The notes under the pieces were generated by a model. It worked only from the letters and a program-made list of their open reading frames with translations. It was not told the DNA's origin and did not search any database. DNA of 64,000 nucleotides from Kribbella albertanoniae (lineage in GTDB: Bacteria; Actinomycetota; Actinomycetes; Propionibacteriales; Kribbellaceae), in contig NZ_SMKA01000010.1 in the NCBI RefSeq assembly GCF_004348455.1, positions 17,427-81,426 of the forward strand, written 5' to 3'. Position numbers and translations under genes: made by a program. Of the stretch, positions 43,583 through 52,695 are shown in pieces (within the stretch, counting starts at the first letter, position 1; each line of letters starts with the position of its first letter).

Positions 43583-44154
43583 CACCACCCAGGCCCAGGC
43601 TGATCGAACGGCGGGGCGGCTTCGCGCGTCGGATCCGACGAGACCGCCGTACTGTGCTGGCGCATGTAGGCGCGTGTCGAGGCGACGACCTGCTTGGCCG
43701 CATCGGTCACGCGCGCGCTCGCCTCGTCCGCGTACTTCTCCGGCGCGTCGGGTCTCAAGTACCACGCCCACTGGGCGATAAAGCCGAGCGACTCGTCGTT
43801 GCTGATCCCGTGATGCACCAGTACGACGTACGCGAAGATCTCGGCCTCGACCTCGCGCAAGCCGTGAGAATCCTCGAAAACTGAGAACGGACCGCGGAGG
43901 CTGCCAGCCGCATGCAGGTGCACGTGTCCGACCTCGTGCGCCAGCCGGGTCATCGCAGCGACCCCACGCAGATGGGCGGCGAGGACGACCTCGTTTGCCT
44001 GATAGTCGGTGAACGCATCCAGCGAACCACCCGTCGGCTTGATCGCTACACGGAATCCTCTGACCTCCGCCTCCCGAACGAGTGCCGTCCAGAGGCCAGC
44101 ATCCGCCCCGGGCGGTGCACTCACGGGGTTGCGAAACTTCCTGTCATTGCTCAT
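43582..44154 (-). CDS. HExxH metallopeptidase-like protein (ImmA/IrrE or ArdC type)
   Basis: A 190-aa protein; GAGGAGG precedes ATG 44154 (MSNDRKFRNPVSAPPGADAG). The zinc site is 'TRLAHEVGHVHLHAAG' (HExxH plus downstream acidic 'REVEAEIFAYVVL'), and 'FTDYQANEVVLAAHLRGVA' precedes it. The arrangement fits ArdC/ImmA-type peptidases carried by conjugative elements, where they act on repressors or protect incoming DNA. The precise target is unknown. Confidence 0.75.
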   Translation of the reverse strand: MSNDRKFRNPVSAPPGADAGLWTALVREAEVRGFRVAIKPTGGSLDAFTDYQANEVVLAAHLRGVAAMTRLAHEVGHVHLHAAGSLRGPFSVFEDSHGLREVEAEIFAYVVLVHHGISNDESLGFIAQWAWYLRPDAPEKYADEASARVTDAAKQVVASTRAYMRQHSTAVSSDPTREAAPPFDQPGPGW

Positions 44155-44173
44155 AGCAACCTCCTCGGGTCGG

Positions 44174-45490
44174 TTATCGATCCAGATCGACAGGCTGTTG
44201 GCCCGGCTCGGCAGCGTCGGGAATTTCGAGGTACGGCGCCGGCTCGCGTGATGATTCGCGCCGAGCTGGCCTCGCCTCGTGTGACGTGCCGGCCAACCGG
44301 CGCGCGAAGCGCGATGCAACGGCCAAGTGGTCGACGCTCCAGGCCAAGGACATGGTCAGCTCGGCGAAGAAGGCCGGCTGGTTGGTGCGCAGCCACCGAG
44401 CGTTCAGCAACCGCGTCTCCGTTGGCGGACGGAGGTACCTGAGATCGGTCCTGATCAGTTCCTCGCGGGGAACGAACAGGCGTCCTTGCGCGACCAGCGC
44501 CGAGACAGCCCTTTGCTGCCGTCGACCGACTTGCTCCGCCGACCAGACGAGTTCGTCCACAGCGTCCAGGAGGCGGTAGGCCGCCGTTCGCCCTGGTACC
44601 AGCGCGCCAGGTTCCAGCAGCCGACCATCAGGCCGTACGACGCGGTCCAGCGCCGCCCGAAGTTCCAGGAACGCTGCTTCGCTGGGTGTTCCGGTGAATC
44701 CGTTCAGGTCGGACAGCCGTCGTCGCCAAGACTGCGCGACTCGCAGGGCACCGGCCTCTGCCGCTCGAACCGCCTGCTTGAGGACGTTCAGGTCGAGCAC
44801 TTGTCGCGCGTCCAGTTCGGTAGACGACGACGCGGCAACCATGTCAGCCAGGTGCCACACATATCCACAGATCGTTCGCACCTGTGCTGTAGCGGCCCGC
44901 AAGTCGCGGGTCAGCAGTGCATCCAGCGCGACCGTGTCTTCAGCTCGCTCCCAACGCGCCGCGTGTCGAGAAATGATCGAGACGTCGTCGTCGGCTGCGG
45001 CCGGTGCACCAACGGACAGCCGTCCGAGATCTCCTAACCCGCCGCGGCGCACATCCGACGTCGCCAGCTTCTCGAGTGCAGCCAGCATTCTCACCAGGCG
45101 GCGGCGCTCGGCAGTTCTAGATCGTGTGTTGCTCATCGCCGTGTCGGCACCGATCAGCGCAATCGCTGCAACCTCTGCTCTCGCCGACGTCAGATTCGTC
45201 GGGTCATCCAGTACGCGGGCGTTCACAGCGTCTTGGGTCGCTAGCAGATCGCCGCCGGCGCCAATAGCCTGAGCCAGCCGCCCCAGCGGACGATCGGACT
45301 GTCCGACGGATTCGCCGTACAGCCTCGCTGCGCGGAGATCGTGCCGCAGCCACCGCAGATGATTGGCAGTCGCGGCGACCACAGCCTTCCAGTCATCGAC
45401 AGCCTCAGAACGGTTCTTGTACTTGGTTTGCGCCGCTTCCACGGCTATCCGCCGGGCGACGCGCAGAAGGTCCTCATACGTCGCGCGCAT
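44174..45490 (-). CDS. Long helical protein of unknown function
   Basis: A 438-aa protein starting MRATYEDLLRVARRIAVEAA. Almost entirely alpha-helical, with heptad-like stretches ('RTAERRRLVRMLAALEKLAT', 'AVRAAEAGALRVAQSWRRRL'). No catalytic motif. The start overlaps the end of the 112-aa gene by 17 bp and the product lies between relaxase-side and excisionase-side genes, which suggests a mobilisation or structural accessory. A distinct family in this context is not recognised. Confidence 0.55.
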   Translation of the reverse strand: MRATYEDLLRVARRIAVEAAQTKYKNRSEAVDDWKAVVAATANHLRWLRHDLRAARLYGESVGQSDRPLGRLAQAIGAGGDLLATQDAVNARVLDDPTNLTSARAEVAAIALIGADTAMSNTRSRTAERRRLVRMLAALEKLATSDVRRGGLGDLGRLSVGAPAAADDDVSIISRHAARWERAEDTVALDALLTRDLRAATAQVRTICGYVWHLADMVAASSSTELDARQVLDLNVLKQAVRAAEAGALRVAQSWRRRLSDLNGFTGTPSEAAFLELRAALDRVVRPDGRLLEPGALVPGRTAAYRLLDAVDELVWSAEQVGRRQQRAVSALVAQGRLFVPREELIRTDLRYLRPPTETRLLNARWLRTNQPAFFAELTMSLAWSVDHLAVASRFARRLAGTSHEARPARRESSREPAPYLEIPDAAEPGQQPVDLDR

Positions 45491-45812
45491 CGCGCACCAT
45501 CCGAATGTCTGCAGCTGCCGTCCGGAGCGCGTCGCCAAGCGCCAGGCGCCAGCTGACCTCCTCGATGGCGACGTCCAGTTCATCGGCAGCTCGCGCCGCC
45601 TCTTCGAGCAGAGTGACGGGGTCGCCGTCCAAGCTGCCCTCGTACGGTCCGTACGGCAGGATCTCCAGCAGTTCACACAGCCGAAACCTGCTGAAGGCGG
45701 TCATCGCCCACCGACCATCAGCGGTGCGGGCTTCCATCGCTTCGACGATCGCCTCGGCTCGCTTCACCAGCTCGCAGATCTGTTGCCGTGCTTGATCATT
45801 GCCAGTGCTCAT
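45474..45812 (-). CDS. Small helical protein, first gene of the minus-strand element operon
   Basis: A 112-aa protein; GGAGG lies 8 nt before ATG 45812. It begins MSTGNDQARQQICELVKRAE and has acidic helices ('LLEEAARAADELDVAIEEVS'). Divergent from the MobF relaxase; the 245-bp spacer holds two strong inverted repeats. Function unknown. Confidence 0.55.
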   Translation of the reverse strand: MSTGNDQARQQICELVKRAEAIVEAMEARTADGRWAMTAFSRFRLCELLEILPYGPYEGSLDGDPVTLLEEAARAADELDVAIEEVSWRLALGDALRTAAADIRMVRDARDV

Positions 45813-45831
45813 TTCGTCTTCCTCCGTTGTA

Positions 45832-45971
45832 GTCCTGGCTTCCTGATCCAGGACCGATCGCCTGAATCACTGCCTCTCAACGGATGCCGAGGACAACTTT
45901 TTGCTCGAGGCGACAGGGTCAGCACCGGCACACTTCTTGCATCCGAGGAGCGCTCTGTCGCGGAAGCGACA
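45832..45971. repeat. Two hairpins in the divergent relaxase region, possible oriT
   Basis: Inverted repeat GTCCTGG-N9-CCAGGAC (45832-45854) and a tight hairpin TGTCGC-GGAA-GCGACA (45956-45971) lie between the divergent element operon and the MobF relaxase gene. Origins of transfer of MobF systems usually lie next to the relaxase gene and carry inverted repeats beside the nick site. The position fits, but no nic consensus can be asserted. Confidence 0.4.
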
Positions 45972-46057
45972 AGATGCGATCTCGCAGCGCCCGCGCGTTG
46001 AGCCGACATGCAGCGAAGGCAGCCGACGTTTACGGGCGGTTCCGGAGGTGCGCCGAC

Positions 46058-49000
46058 ATGCTGAGCATCCACAGGCTCACGGCCGGCGACGGCTACAAAT
46101 ACCTCCTGCGCCACATCGCTTCCGCAGATATCGACGGACGCATGGCCACCCCATTGACGGCGTACTACACAGCCTCCGGCTACCCGCCTGGCCGTTGGAT
46201 GGGGTCCGGACTCGCCGGTCTTGGCGACGGCCAGCTTGTGCCGGGAAGCGAGGCCACCGAGTCACAGATCGAGACACTCTTCGGCCGCGCCCAGGACCCT
46301 CTGACCGGCCGTACGCTCGGGCAGCCGTACCGGGTCTACAAGAGTCCGACAGCACGCATCGACGAGCAGGTCCGTGCCCTCGACCCCGGCCTGAACGAGA
46401 GCGATCGACGTACCGCAGTCGACCAGATCCGCAGGACCGAGATGCGGAAGAGGTCGCAGCAAGCAGTCGCCGGCTTCGACCTCACCTTCTCCCCCGTGAA
46501 GTCAGTTTCGGCGCTGTGGGTGACCTCGGACGTCGGTGTGCAGGAGCAGATCATTGCCGCACATCACGAAGCAGTCGACGACATCGTCGACCTCATCGAG
46601 CAGCACGCCGCGTTCACTCGAAGTGGCCATGACGGGATCGCACAGCTCGACACCCGCGGCGTCATCGCCGCCGCCTTCGACCACTGGGACACCCGTGCCG
46701 GAGACCCGCAACTCCACACCCACGTCGTCATCGCCAATCGCGTCCAGGGACCAGACGCCACATGGCGAACTCTCGATGGCCGCGTCCTGTTCCAGTCGGC
46801 AGTCGCGATGTCCGAGATCCACAACGTCTTCCTCGCCGACAACCTCAGCCGCCGCCTCGGCGTGAACTGGGAACTCCGCGAACGCGGTTCTCGCCGCAAC
46901 CCAGCGTTCGAGATCGACGTGATTCCTGACGAACTGATCGCCGAGTTCTCCGCCCGAACCGAACAGATCGAAGCCAACCTCGCAGCTCTACTCCAGCAGC
47001 GGGACGACCATCTGCCCAGCCCCACCCGCCGCGAGATGTACGTCCTGCGTCAACAGGCCACCCTCATGAACCGGCCGCCCAAGCATCACGCCCGCCCGCT
47101 CATGGACCTCATGGCCGAGTGGAAGACGCGCGCAGAACGGGCAGTCGGAGCCGACGTACTCGCCGCAATCCAGCAATCGCTAACAGCCACAGGCGAGCGT
47201 CCACTCACGGCTTCCGACTTGAGCCCGGAGACCATCGACGCATACGGCGCGGCAACCGTCCTCACCCTCCAGAACAAGCGGGCCACCTGGACGCGGTGGA
47301 ACCTGCTCGCCGAGGCAGCACGACAGACGCGCATGCTCAGACTCAGCTCGTCCACCGACCGGTTCGCCGTACTCCAGTCGATCGTCCAACGAGCCGAAGA
47401 ACACTCGATCAGCCTGACGGCCCCCGAACTCGTCACCGTGCCACTCACCCGCAGCAGCGGGGACAGTGTCTTCACCATCCACAACGGCAAGATCTACACC
47501 TCACCAGTCATCGTCGGCGCCGAGTCCGTACTCCTCGATCTAGCCCGCGACGCCGCGGGCCCCAAGATCAATCCGCGCTACATCCCCGGGGACGGCTTGA
47601 GCCCAGACAAAGTTCGTGCCCTGCACCGCATTGCCGCCAGCGGACAGAAAGTCGAAACCTTGATCGGGCCAGCGGGAACCGGCAAGACCAGCCTTCTGTC
47701 GGCGCTCAGCGCCAGCTGGCAAAGCGCAAACGGCGACGGCTCGATCATCGCTCTGGCGCCATCTTCCGCCGCCTCCAACATCCTGGCCGACGCGATCGGC
47801 TCCCCCACCGAGAACATCGCGAAGTGGATCTACGAATCAGTCGGCCTCGGTGCCGAGACCCGTCGACAACGCATCCAGGAAACCGAGTACGCCGCCCAAC
47901 TCGCCCACCGCAGTCGCCGCAAACTTCGCCACCAACGCCTCACCTCCCAACTAGCCGCCCTCCGCGCCGAAGACGACCGCTGGCGCTTCCACAAGAACCA
48001 ACTCGTCATCGTCGACGAAGCCTCCATGGCAGGCACCATGGAACTCGCCACCCTCGCCCGAGCAACCGACTCGGCAGGCGCAAAACTTCTCCTCGTCGGA
48101 GACGACGCCCAACTCGGAGCAGCCGACACCGGCGGCGCCTTCCGCCTCATCGCCAAAGACACAAAAGCCGCCGAACTCAGCGACGTCTGGCGCTTCACCA
48201 ACCCCTGGGAACGCGACGCCAGCCTCGATCTCCGCGCCGGCCACCTCAGCGTCATCGATGACTACGACCGCCACGGTCGCCTGGCCGCCGGCCCCGCAGA
48301 TGAAATGGAAGACGCCGCCTACAAGGCCTGGCAAGCCGACACCCACGCGGGCAGAACCAGTCTCCTGATCGCCGCCGACAACGCCGCCGTCGCCCGCCTC
48401 AACGCCCGTGCCCGCCTCGACCGCATCACCACCGGCGAAGTAGAACCCGACGGCATCGAACTCCACGACGGCACTCACGTCGGCCTAGGTGACCACATCG
48501 TCACCCGCCTCAACAACCGCCGCCTCCGCTACGGCACCACCGGCTTCGTCCAAAACGGCGACCACTGGACAGTCATCCACCGCTGGCCCGACGGCTCCCT
48601 CACCGTCCAAAACCACAACGACGAAATCGTCACCCTCCCCACCGCCTACGTCCAAGAATCCGTAGAACTCGCCTACGCCACCACAGCCCACCGAGCCCAA
48701 GGTGCCACCGTCGACACCGCCCACCTACTAGTCACCGACCACCTCACCCGAGCCCTCCTCTACGTAGGCCTAACCCGAGGCCGCCACTCCAACCACGCCT
48801 ACATAGCCACCCATCAACCCACCCCAGACCTCCACGAACCCCACCACGAACAAACCATGCAAGACGTCCTCGAAGCAATCATCACCAACCCCGGCGTAGA
48901 ACTCTCCGCCCACGAAGTCATGCGCCAAGAACTAGACAACGCCACCCGCCTCGACCGTCTCATCCCCATCCACGAACACCTCTGCCAGCTGGACGCCCGC

Positions 49001-49684
49001 ACCCGCTTCACAGATGCCATCGCCACAAGCGGCCTCGATGCCAGCAGCCGAGCAGCAGTAGAGGCTTCTCCCGCTTACGGTGCCCTACTAGCCGCGCTCC
49101 GCAGGGCCGAAGGCGCCGGGCTCGACATGCCTGACCTGCTGTGCAGAGCCGTTACCCAGTCAGCCATCTCCGGCGCCCACGATCTGGCAGCAGTCCTACA
49201 TGCACGAATCGAACGCCTGGCCAGCAGGTCTCTGCGCAATTCTGAGGTGCGCCCCACGAGGATCGCCGGCCTGGTAGTGCCCGCAGGCCGAGTCAGCGAC
49301 CCGAGTCTCCTCGCACCATTGCGCGAACTCGAGGCTCAGATTTCTCAGCGTGCCGACGAGCTTGCCACCACGGCAACGCGCGAATCGCCCGCCTGGTATC
49401 ACGCGTTGACCGCACTTGCTGACAGGCGCTCTGGCCCAGGCTGGGCCGTCCTGATCAGGCACATCGTCGCCTACCGTGATCGATATGGAATCCGCAGTAC
49501 GTCGCCTCTAGGTCCCGAACCCGCGGCGAGCGCCGCAGGGCAAAGAAGCCACTACAGACGGCTCGCGGCAGAGGTAGGTCAACCTGTAACTGGCAGTCGG
49601 CTGATGTCCGATAAGGAGCTCTGTGGTCCCCAGAACCAGCCCCTTTCGACGACGCCGGGCATTGATCGAACCCATCTTGATTAG
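46058..49684 (+). CDS. MobF-family conjugative relaxase-helicase (TraA/TrwC type)
   Basis: A 1208-aa protein; GGAGG precedes ATG 46058. The N-terminal relaxase opens 'MLSIHRLTAGDGYKYLLRHI', has the catalytic Tyr-rich 'TAYYTASGYPPGRWMG' and the metal-binding His cluster 'GDPQLHTHVVIANRVQG'. 'FDLTFSPVKSVSALW' is a family signature. The helicase half has Walker A 'IGPAGTGKTSLLSAL', Walker B 'LVIVDEASMAGT', 'LLVGDDAQLGA' and the RecD-type motif 'ATTAHRAQGATVD'. Nicks and unwinds DNA for transfer. The C-terminus is shorter than some relatives but ends naturally. Confidence 0.93.
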   Translation: MLSIHRLTAGDGYKYLLRHIASADIDGRMATPLTAYYTASGYPPGRWMGSGLAGLGDGQLVPGSEATESQIETLFGRAQDPLTGRTLGQPYRVYKSPTARIDEQVRALDPGLNESDRRTAVDQIRRTEMRKRSQQAVAGFDLTFSPVKSVSALWVTSDVGVQEQIIAAHHEAVDDIVDLIEQHAAFTRSGHDGIAQLDTRGVIAAAFDHWDTRAGDPQLHTHVVIANRVQGPDATWRTLDGRVLFQSAVAMSEIHNVFLADNLSRRLGVNWELRERGSRRNPAFEIDVIPDELIAEFSARTEQIEANLAALLQQRDDHLPSPTRREMYVLRQQATLMNRPPKHHARPLMDLMAEWKTRAERAVGADVLAAIQQSLTATGERPLTASDLSPETIDAYGAATVLTLQNKRATWTRWNLLAEAARQTRMLRLSSSTDRFAVLQSIVQRAEEHSISLTAPELVTVPLTRSSGDSVFTIHNGKIYTSPVIVGAESVLLDLARDAAGPKINPRYIPGDGLSPDKVRALHRIAASGQKVETLIGPAGTGKTSLLSALSASWQSANGDGSIIALAPSSAASNILADAIGSPTENIAKWIYESVGLGAETRRQRIQETEYAAQLAHRSRRKLRHQRLTSQLAALRAEDDRWRFHKNQLVIVDEASMAGTMELATLARATDSAGAKLLLVGDDAQLGAADTGGAFRLIAKDTKAAELSDVWRFTNPWERDASLDLRAGHLSVIDDYDRHGRLAAGPADEMEDAAYKAWQADTHAGRTSLLIAADNAAVARLNARARLDRITTGEVEPDGIELHDGTHVGLGDHIVTRLNNRRLRYGTTGFVQNGDHWTVIHRWPDGSLTVQNHNDEIVTLPTAYVQESVELAYATTAHRAQGATVDTAHLLVTDHLTRALLYVGLTRGRHSNHAYIATHQPTPDLHEPHHEQTMQDVLEAIITNPGVELSAHEVMRQELDNATRLDRLIPIHEHLCQLDARTRFTDAIATSGLDASSRAAVEASPAYGALLAALRRAEGAGLDMPDLLCRAVTQSAISGAHDLAAVLHARIERLASRSLRNSEVRPTRIAGLVVPAGRVSDPSLLAPLRELEAQISQRADELATTATRESPAWYHALTALADRRSGPGWAVLIRHIVAYRDRYGIRSTSPLGPEPAASAAGQRSHYRRLAAEVGQPVTGSRLMSDKELCGPQNQPLSTTPGIDRTHLD

Positions 49685-49800
49685 GGTCGAAGAAGATCTC
49701 ATATGGCGCCGAGGGCACCTCGCATTCTTCAAGCATTAGCGCCGTACTACTCCACCCGCTGATCGCGTCCGGTTCTCGATTGTCGGATGCACGTCACGCG

Positions 49801-50976
49801 CTACCCAATCAGTGCGGATCGGATGCCGGCGGCCGGATCGCCTTCGTGGTAGACCCGTTCGCTCGGCTCGATGTTATCGAGGAACTTCTGGTACAGCACC
49901 GAGCCGGTGAGTGCCGCGATCACCCGCATCGGGCCCAGCGCACGCAGCGGCTCGCTGTCCGGCAGGTGGCGTTTCCAGGCAGCGGCCCAGACTGTCGCGG
50001 CATGCTCGCGCTTCTCCGGCGGAAGCCAGTCGTACAGGCGGCGCAGATCGGTCGCCGGATGACCGGCAAAGCTGTCCGCCCAGTCGACGACCATCCGGGT
50101 ACTCCCGTCGGATCGCCAGTTGCCCGGATGGAAATCACCGTGCACCAAGGTGATCGGCAGGCCGGACTCGTCCAGCTCCGCAACGATTCCAGGCAGGGCC
50201 TCGACGAGCTCGCGGGCTTGAGCCTTCTCGGTGGCGGTCAGTTGCGCGCCGGCTTCGCCGTCCAGCATCCGGGTCAGGTGTCCGGACAGTCCGGACGGCA
50301 ACAGGCTCGGCGTACCGAGGTCTTCTGTAGACAAAGCAGCTTGTACGGCGACCCAGCGGGTGAGGATGTTGTCGACAGTCGCCGCATCGGGTTCCCAGCA
50401 GTCGATTCCGGGCGCATGGGCCAGCAACGACCAGCGCCGATCCAGGTCGACGCCAAGAACGGCAGGACCGAGCTGAGCGTCGTACTGCTGCACTCGCTGG
50501 ATGATGTCCGCGTCGACCCCACAGAACGGGCTGGTCGCCTTCGCCCACGCACCGCTGAAGCGCACCAGACATGACAGGTTCCACGTCTTCACCTGCGCCC
50601 AGCCCTGCGTCGTACCGAGGATGTCGCCTGCCCATTCGATCATCCGCTGCGGCCCGTCCACCTCCGCCCAGGACGCCCGATGTGGTTCGGGCCGGCTCAA
50701 TCCCTTGGACCATTCGTTCTCCGCGGGATCCAGTACGCCGGGAGCCGGCTCACTGTCGGCCTGGACGTGATAGACCACCCGCCCACCCCGCATGGCCTCT
50801 GCCGAATCCACGTCCAGTAACCGCAGCACCACGGTCCGAAAGCCGAGCACCGTATCCAGTTGCGCGGTGACATCCTCGATCTCCGCCCACCAGACCCGAT
50901 CCGCGTCGAACGCCGGCAGCGTCCCGACGTACCGATCCCCCACGGTCACCACCGCGACCACATTTTTCGTCTCCAC
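49801..50976 (-). CDS. APH-family phosphotransferase
   Basis: A 391-aa protein. The catalytic loop is 'ITLVHGDFHPGNWRSD' with the following metal-binding 'VVDWADSFAGHPATDLRRLY'. The N-terminal lobe is unusually divergent. GTG 50976 has GAGG 8 nt upstream; a longer start at 51006 is possible. It is convergent with the relaxase gene and upstream of the MarR gene on the same strand. The substrate could be an antibiotic or a metabolite. Confidence 0.8.
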   Translation of the reverse strand: METKNVVAVVTVGDRYVGTLPAFDADRVWWAEIEDVTAQLDTVLGFRTVVLRLLDVDSAEAMRGGRVVYHVQADSEPAPGVLDPAENEWSKGLSRPEPHRASWAEVDGPQRMIEWAGDILGTTQGWAQVKTWNLSCLVRFSGAWAKATSPFCGVDADIIQRVQQYDAQLGPAVLGVDLDRRWSLLAHAPGIDCWEPDAATVDNILTRWVAVQAALSTEDLGTPSLLPSGLSGHLTRMLDGEAGAQLTATEKAQARELVEALPGIVAELDESGLPITLVHGDFHPGNWRSDGSTRMVVDWADSFAGHPATDLRRLYDWLPPEKREHAATVWAAAWKRHLPDSEPLRALGPMRVIAALTGSVLYQKFLDNIEPSERVYHEGDPAAGIRSALIG

Positions 50977-51014
50977 ATCCACATCCTCACTACGACGGCA
51001 GCACACCTTACGGT

Positions 51015-51491
51015 TCAGCTCGATGGGTCCGGGGCGCTGCTACGCAGCTGTCTGCGATCGGGCAGCGGGCCCGGTTCGCCGGTGAGCTCGAGCAGGATGG
51101 TCCAGAGCTCGCCGAACCGGGCGGCTCCCAGCTTGGCCTCCCACCGATCGAGCTGGTCTGCGATAGCCTCGGTGATCTGCCGCTCGAGCTCGCGACCGGC
51201 CGGAGTCAGCCGGACCAGGCGTGCACGAGAGTCCTGCGGATCCGCCGCCCGGGTTAGATAGCTGGCCTGCTCCAGATGCGTGATCAGCTCATGCATCGAC
51301 TGCTTGGTCATCCCCGCATGGGCCGCCAGCTCCGCCGTGTGCGAACCGTCGATCCCCCCGAAGCGGAACAGCTGCAGGTGCGCTGGCCGCAGCTCTGGGT
51401 GGCGCGGCGCGACTGCAGCCAACACTTCGGCCAGCGCCTGATCGAACGCGAGTCGCAGCAGACCGAAGTACCGCGGAACCTTAGTTGACAC
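51015..51491 (-). CDS. MarR-family transcriptional regulator
   Basis: A 158-aa winged-HTH protein. Recognition region: 'HTAELAAHAGMTKQSMHELI' and wing 'YLTRAADPQDSRARLVRLTP'. GTG start without a clear Shine-Dalgarno. Divergent from an O-methyltransferase; a 21-bp palindrome sits just after the -10 of the methyltransferase promoter, the classical layout for repression of the neighbour by a MarR protein that responds to a phenolic ligand. Confidence 0.9.
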   Translation of the reverse strand: MSTKVPRYFGLLRLAFDQALAEVLAAVAPRHPELRPAHLQLFRFGGIDGSHTAELAAHAGMTKQSMHELITHLEQASYLTRAADPQDSRARLVRLTPAGRELERQITEAIADQLDRWEAKLGAARFGELWTILLELTGEPGPLPDRRQLRSSAPDPSS

Positions 51492-51535
51492 GATGGTCAG
51501 GCTACCTTACCTTGACGGTCAGGCAAGCTGACCGT
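51485..51535 (+). promoter_or_regulatory. O-methyltransferase promoter with MarR-type operator
   Basis: TTGACA (51485-51490), 17 nt, TACCTT (51508-51513) form a near-consensus promoter. Immediately downstream is ACGGTCAG-GCAAG-CTGACCGT (51515-51535), a perfect 8-bp inverted repeat; a half-copy GGTCAGGC also lies within the spacer. Binding there would block both divergent genes. Confidence 0.7.
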
Positions 51536-51551
51536 TTCGGAAGGGGTTGCG

Positions 51552-52553
51552 ATGGACGCCAGGCGGCAACTGATGGAGTACCTGACGGGCAAATGGGTGC
51601 CGCCGGTGCTCGCAACGCTGGCCGAGCTCGGGGTCGCCGACGAGTTGGTTGCCAAGCCACTGACGACCTCGGAGCTGGGCGTCCGGGTCGGCGCGGACTC
51701 GCGGGCGTTACATCGGGTACTGCGGGCGGCCGCATCCGTCGGAGTATTCGTTGAGGTCGGGGACGGGCGATTCGGGCTGACTGAGACGGCTTCGCTGCTG
51801 CGGTCCGACGTACCGGGGTCGTTGCGCGATGCGGCCCGGATGTTCGCGCTTGAGCCGTTCTGGTCGCCGTACGCCCAGTTGACGGAGACTGTGCGGACCG
51901 GGGAGCCGGCGTTCGACCAGGTGTTCGGGATGTCGATTTACGAGTACCTGCAGGCGAATCCTGGCGCTGCGCAGATCTTCGGCGCCACGGTCGCGAGCTT
52001 TCACAGTCAGGCGCTGAAGGCGATCATCGCGTCGCACGACTTCTCGCCGTACCAGACCGTTGTCGACGTCGGCGGCGGCTCAGGGAACCTGCTGATCGAG
52101 CTGCTGCAGGCGTATCCGGAGTGCCGAGGGGTGTTGCTGGAGCTGGACTCGGTGCTCCCGACAGCTTCATCGACCATCGCAGCTGCCGGGCTGTCGGATC
52201 GGATCGAACTGGTCGCCGGCGACTTCTTCGCCGCTGTACCGGCCGGTGATGCGTATCTGGTCAAGAGCAATCTGCACAACTTCGGCGACGACAAAGCGCT
52301 CGAACTGCTGCACGTGGTCCGCCGGGGGAACGCGCCCGTCCTCGTGATCGAGACGATGATCCCAGCCGGGAACGATCCACACTACTCCAAGTTCGACGAC
52401 ATCGAGATGATGACGATTGCTGGTGGCGACGATCGCACCGAGCAGGAATGGTCCGAACTCGTCACCGCCGCCGGGTTCGCCGTACGGGCCGTTCTTCCTG
52501 CTGACGAACGCTTCTCGATACTGATAGCCGATCCGATCTATGTCAGCTCATAG
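51552..52553 (+). CDS. SAM-dependent O-methyltransferase (PF00891 type)
   Basis: A 333-aa protein; GGAAGGGG precedes ATG. An N-terminal winged-helix dimerisation domain ('LTTSELGVRVGADSRALHRV') precedes the catalytic core with 'TVVDVGGGSGNLLIELLQAY' (motif I), 'GDFFAAVPAGDAYLVKSNLH' and 'LVIETMIP'. This is the plant-COMT/hydroxyneurosporene type, acting on phenolic or polyketide hydroxyls. Catalytic His is replaced or shifted in 'KSNLHNFGDDKA'. A broken C-terminal copy lies at 57056. Confidence 0.9.
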   Translation: MDARRQLMEYLTGKWVPPVLATLAELGVADELVAKPLTTSELGVRVGADSRALHRVLRAAASVGVFVEVGDGRFGLTETASLLRSDVPGSLRDAARMFALEPFWSPYAQLTETVRTGEPAFDQVFGMSIYEYLQANPGAAQIFGATVASFHSQALKAIIASHDFSPYQTVVDVGGGSGNLLIELLQAYPECRGVLLELDSVLPTASSTIAAAGLSDRIELVAGDFFAAVPAGDAYLVKSNLHNFGDDKALELLHVVRRGNAPVLVIETMIPAGNDPHYSKFDDIEMMTIAGGDDRTEQEWSELVTAAGFAVRAVLPADERFSILIADPIYVSS

Positions 52554-52695
52554 AGAGTCCAGTGCTGGCTAGGCTCACACGGCGGTCGAAGGTCGCTGAG
52601 AACGATGTGGGGCTGGCGTTCAACTGGTAGACAAGTGCCACGATCACGAGGCTTCGTGGTCCGGGCTACCTTGGCGCCAGTAGCCACTACACTGC

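Noticed and set aside
47951..49026. Long minus-strand ORFs opposite the relaxase gene (for example 47951-48478 and 48485-48724)
   Set aside because: They are rich in Gly/Val/Asp from antisense reading of GC-rich codons, have no ribosome sites and lie opposite clear helicase motifs.
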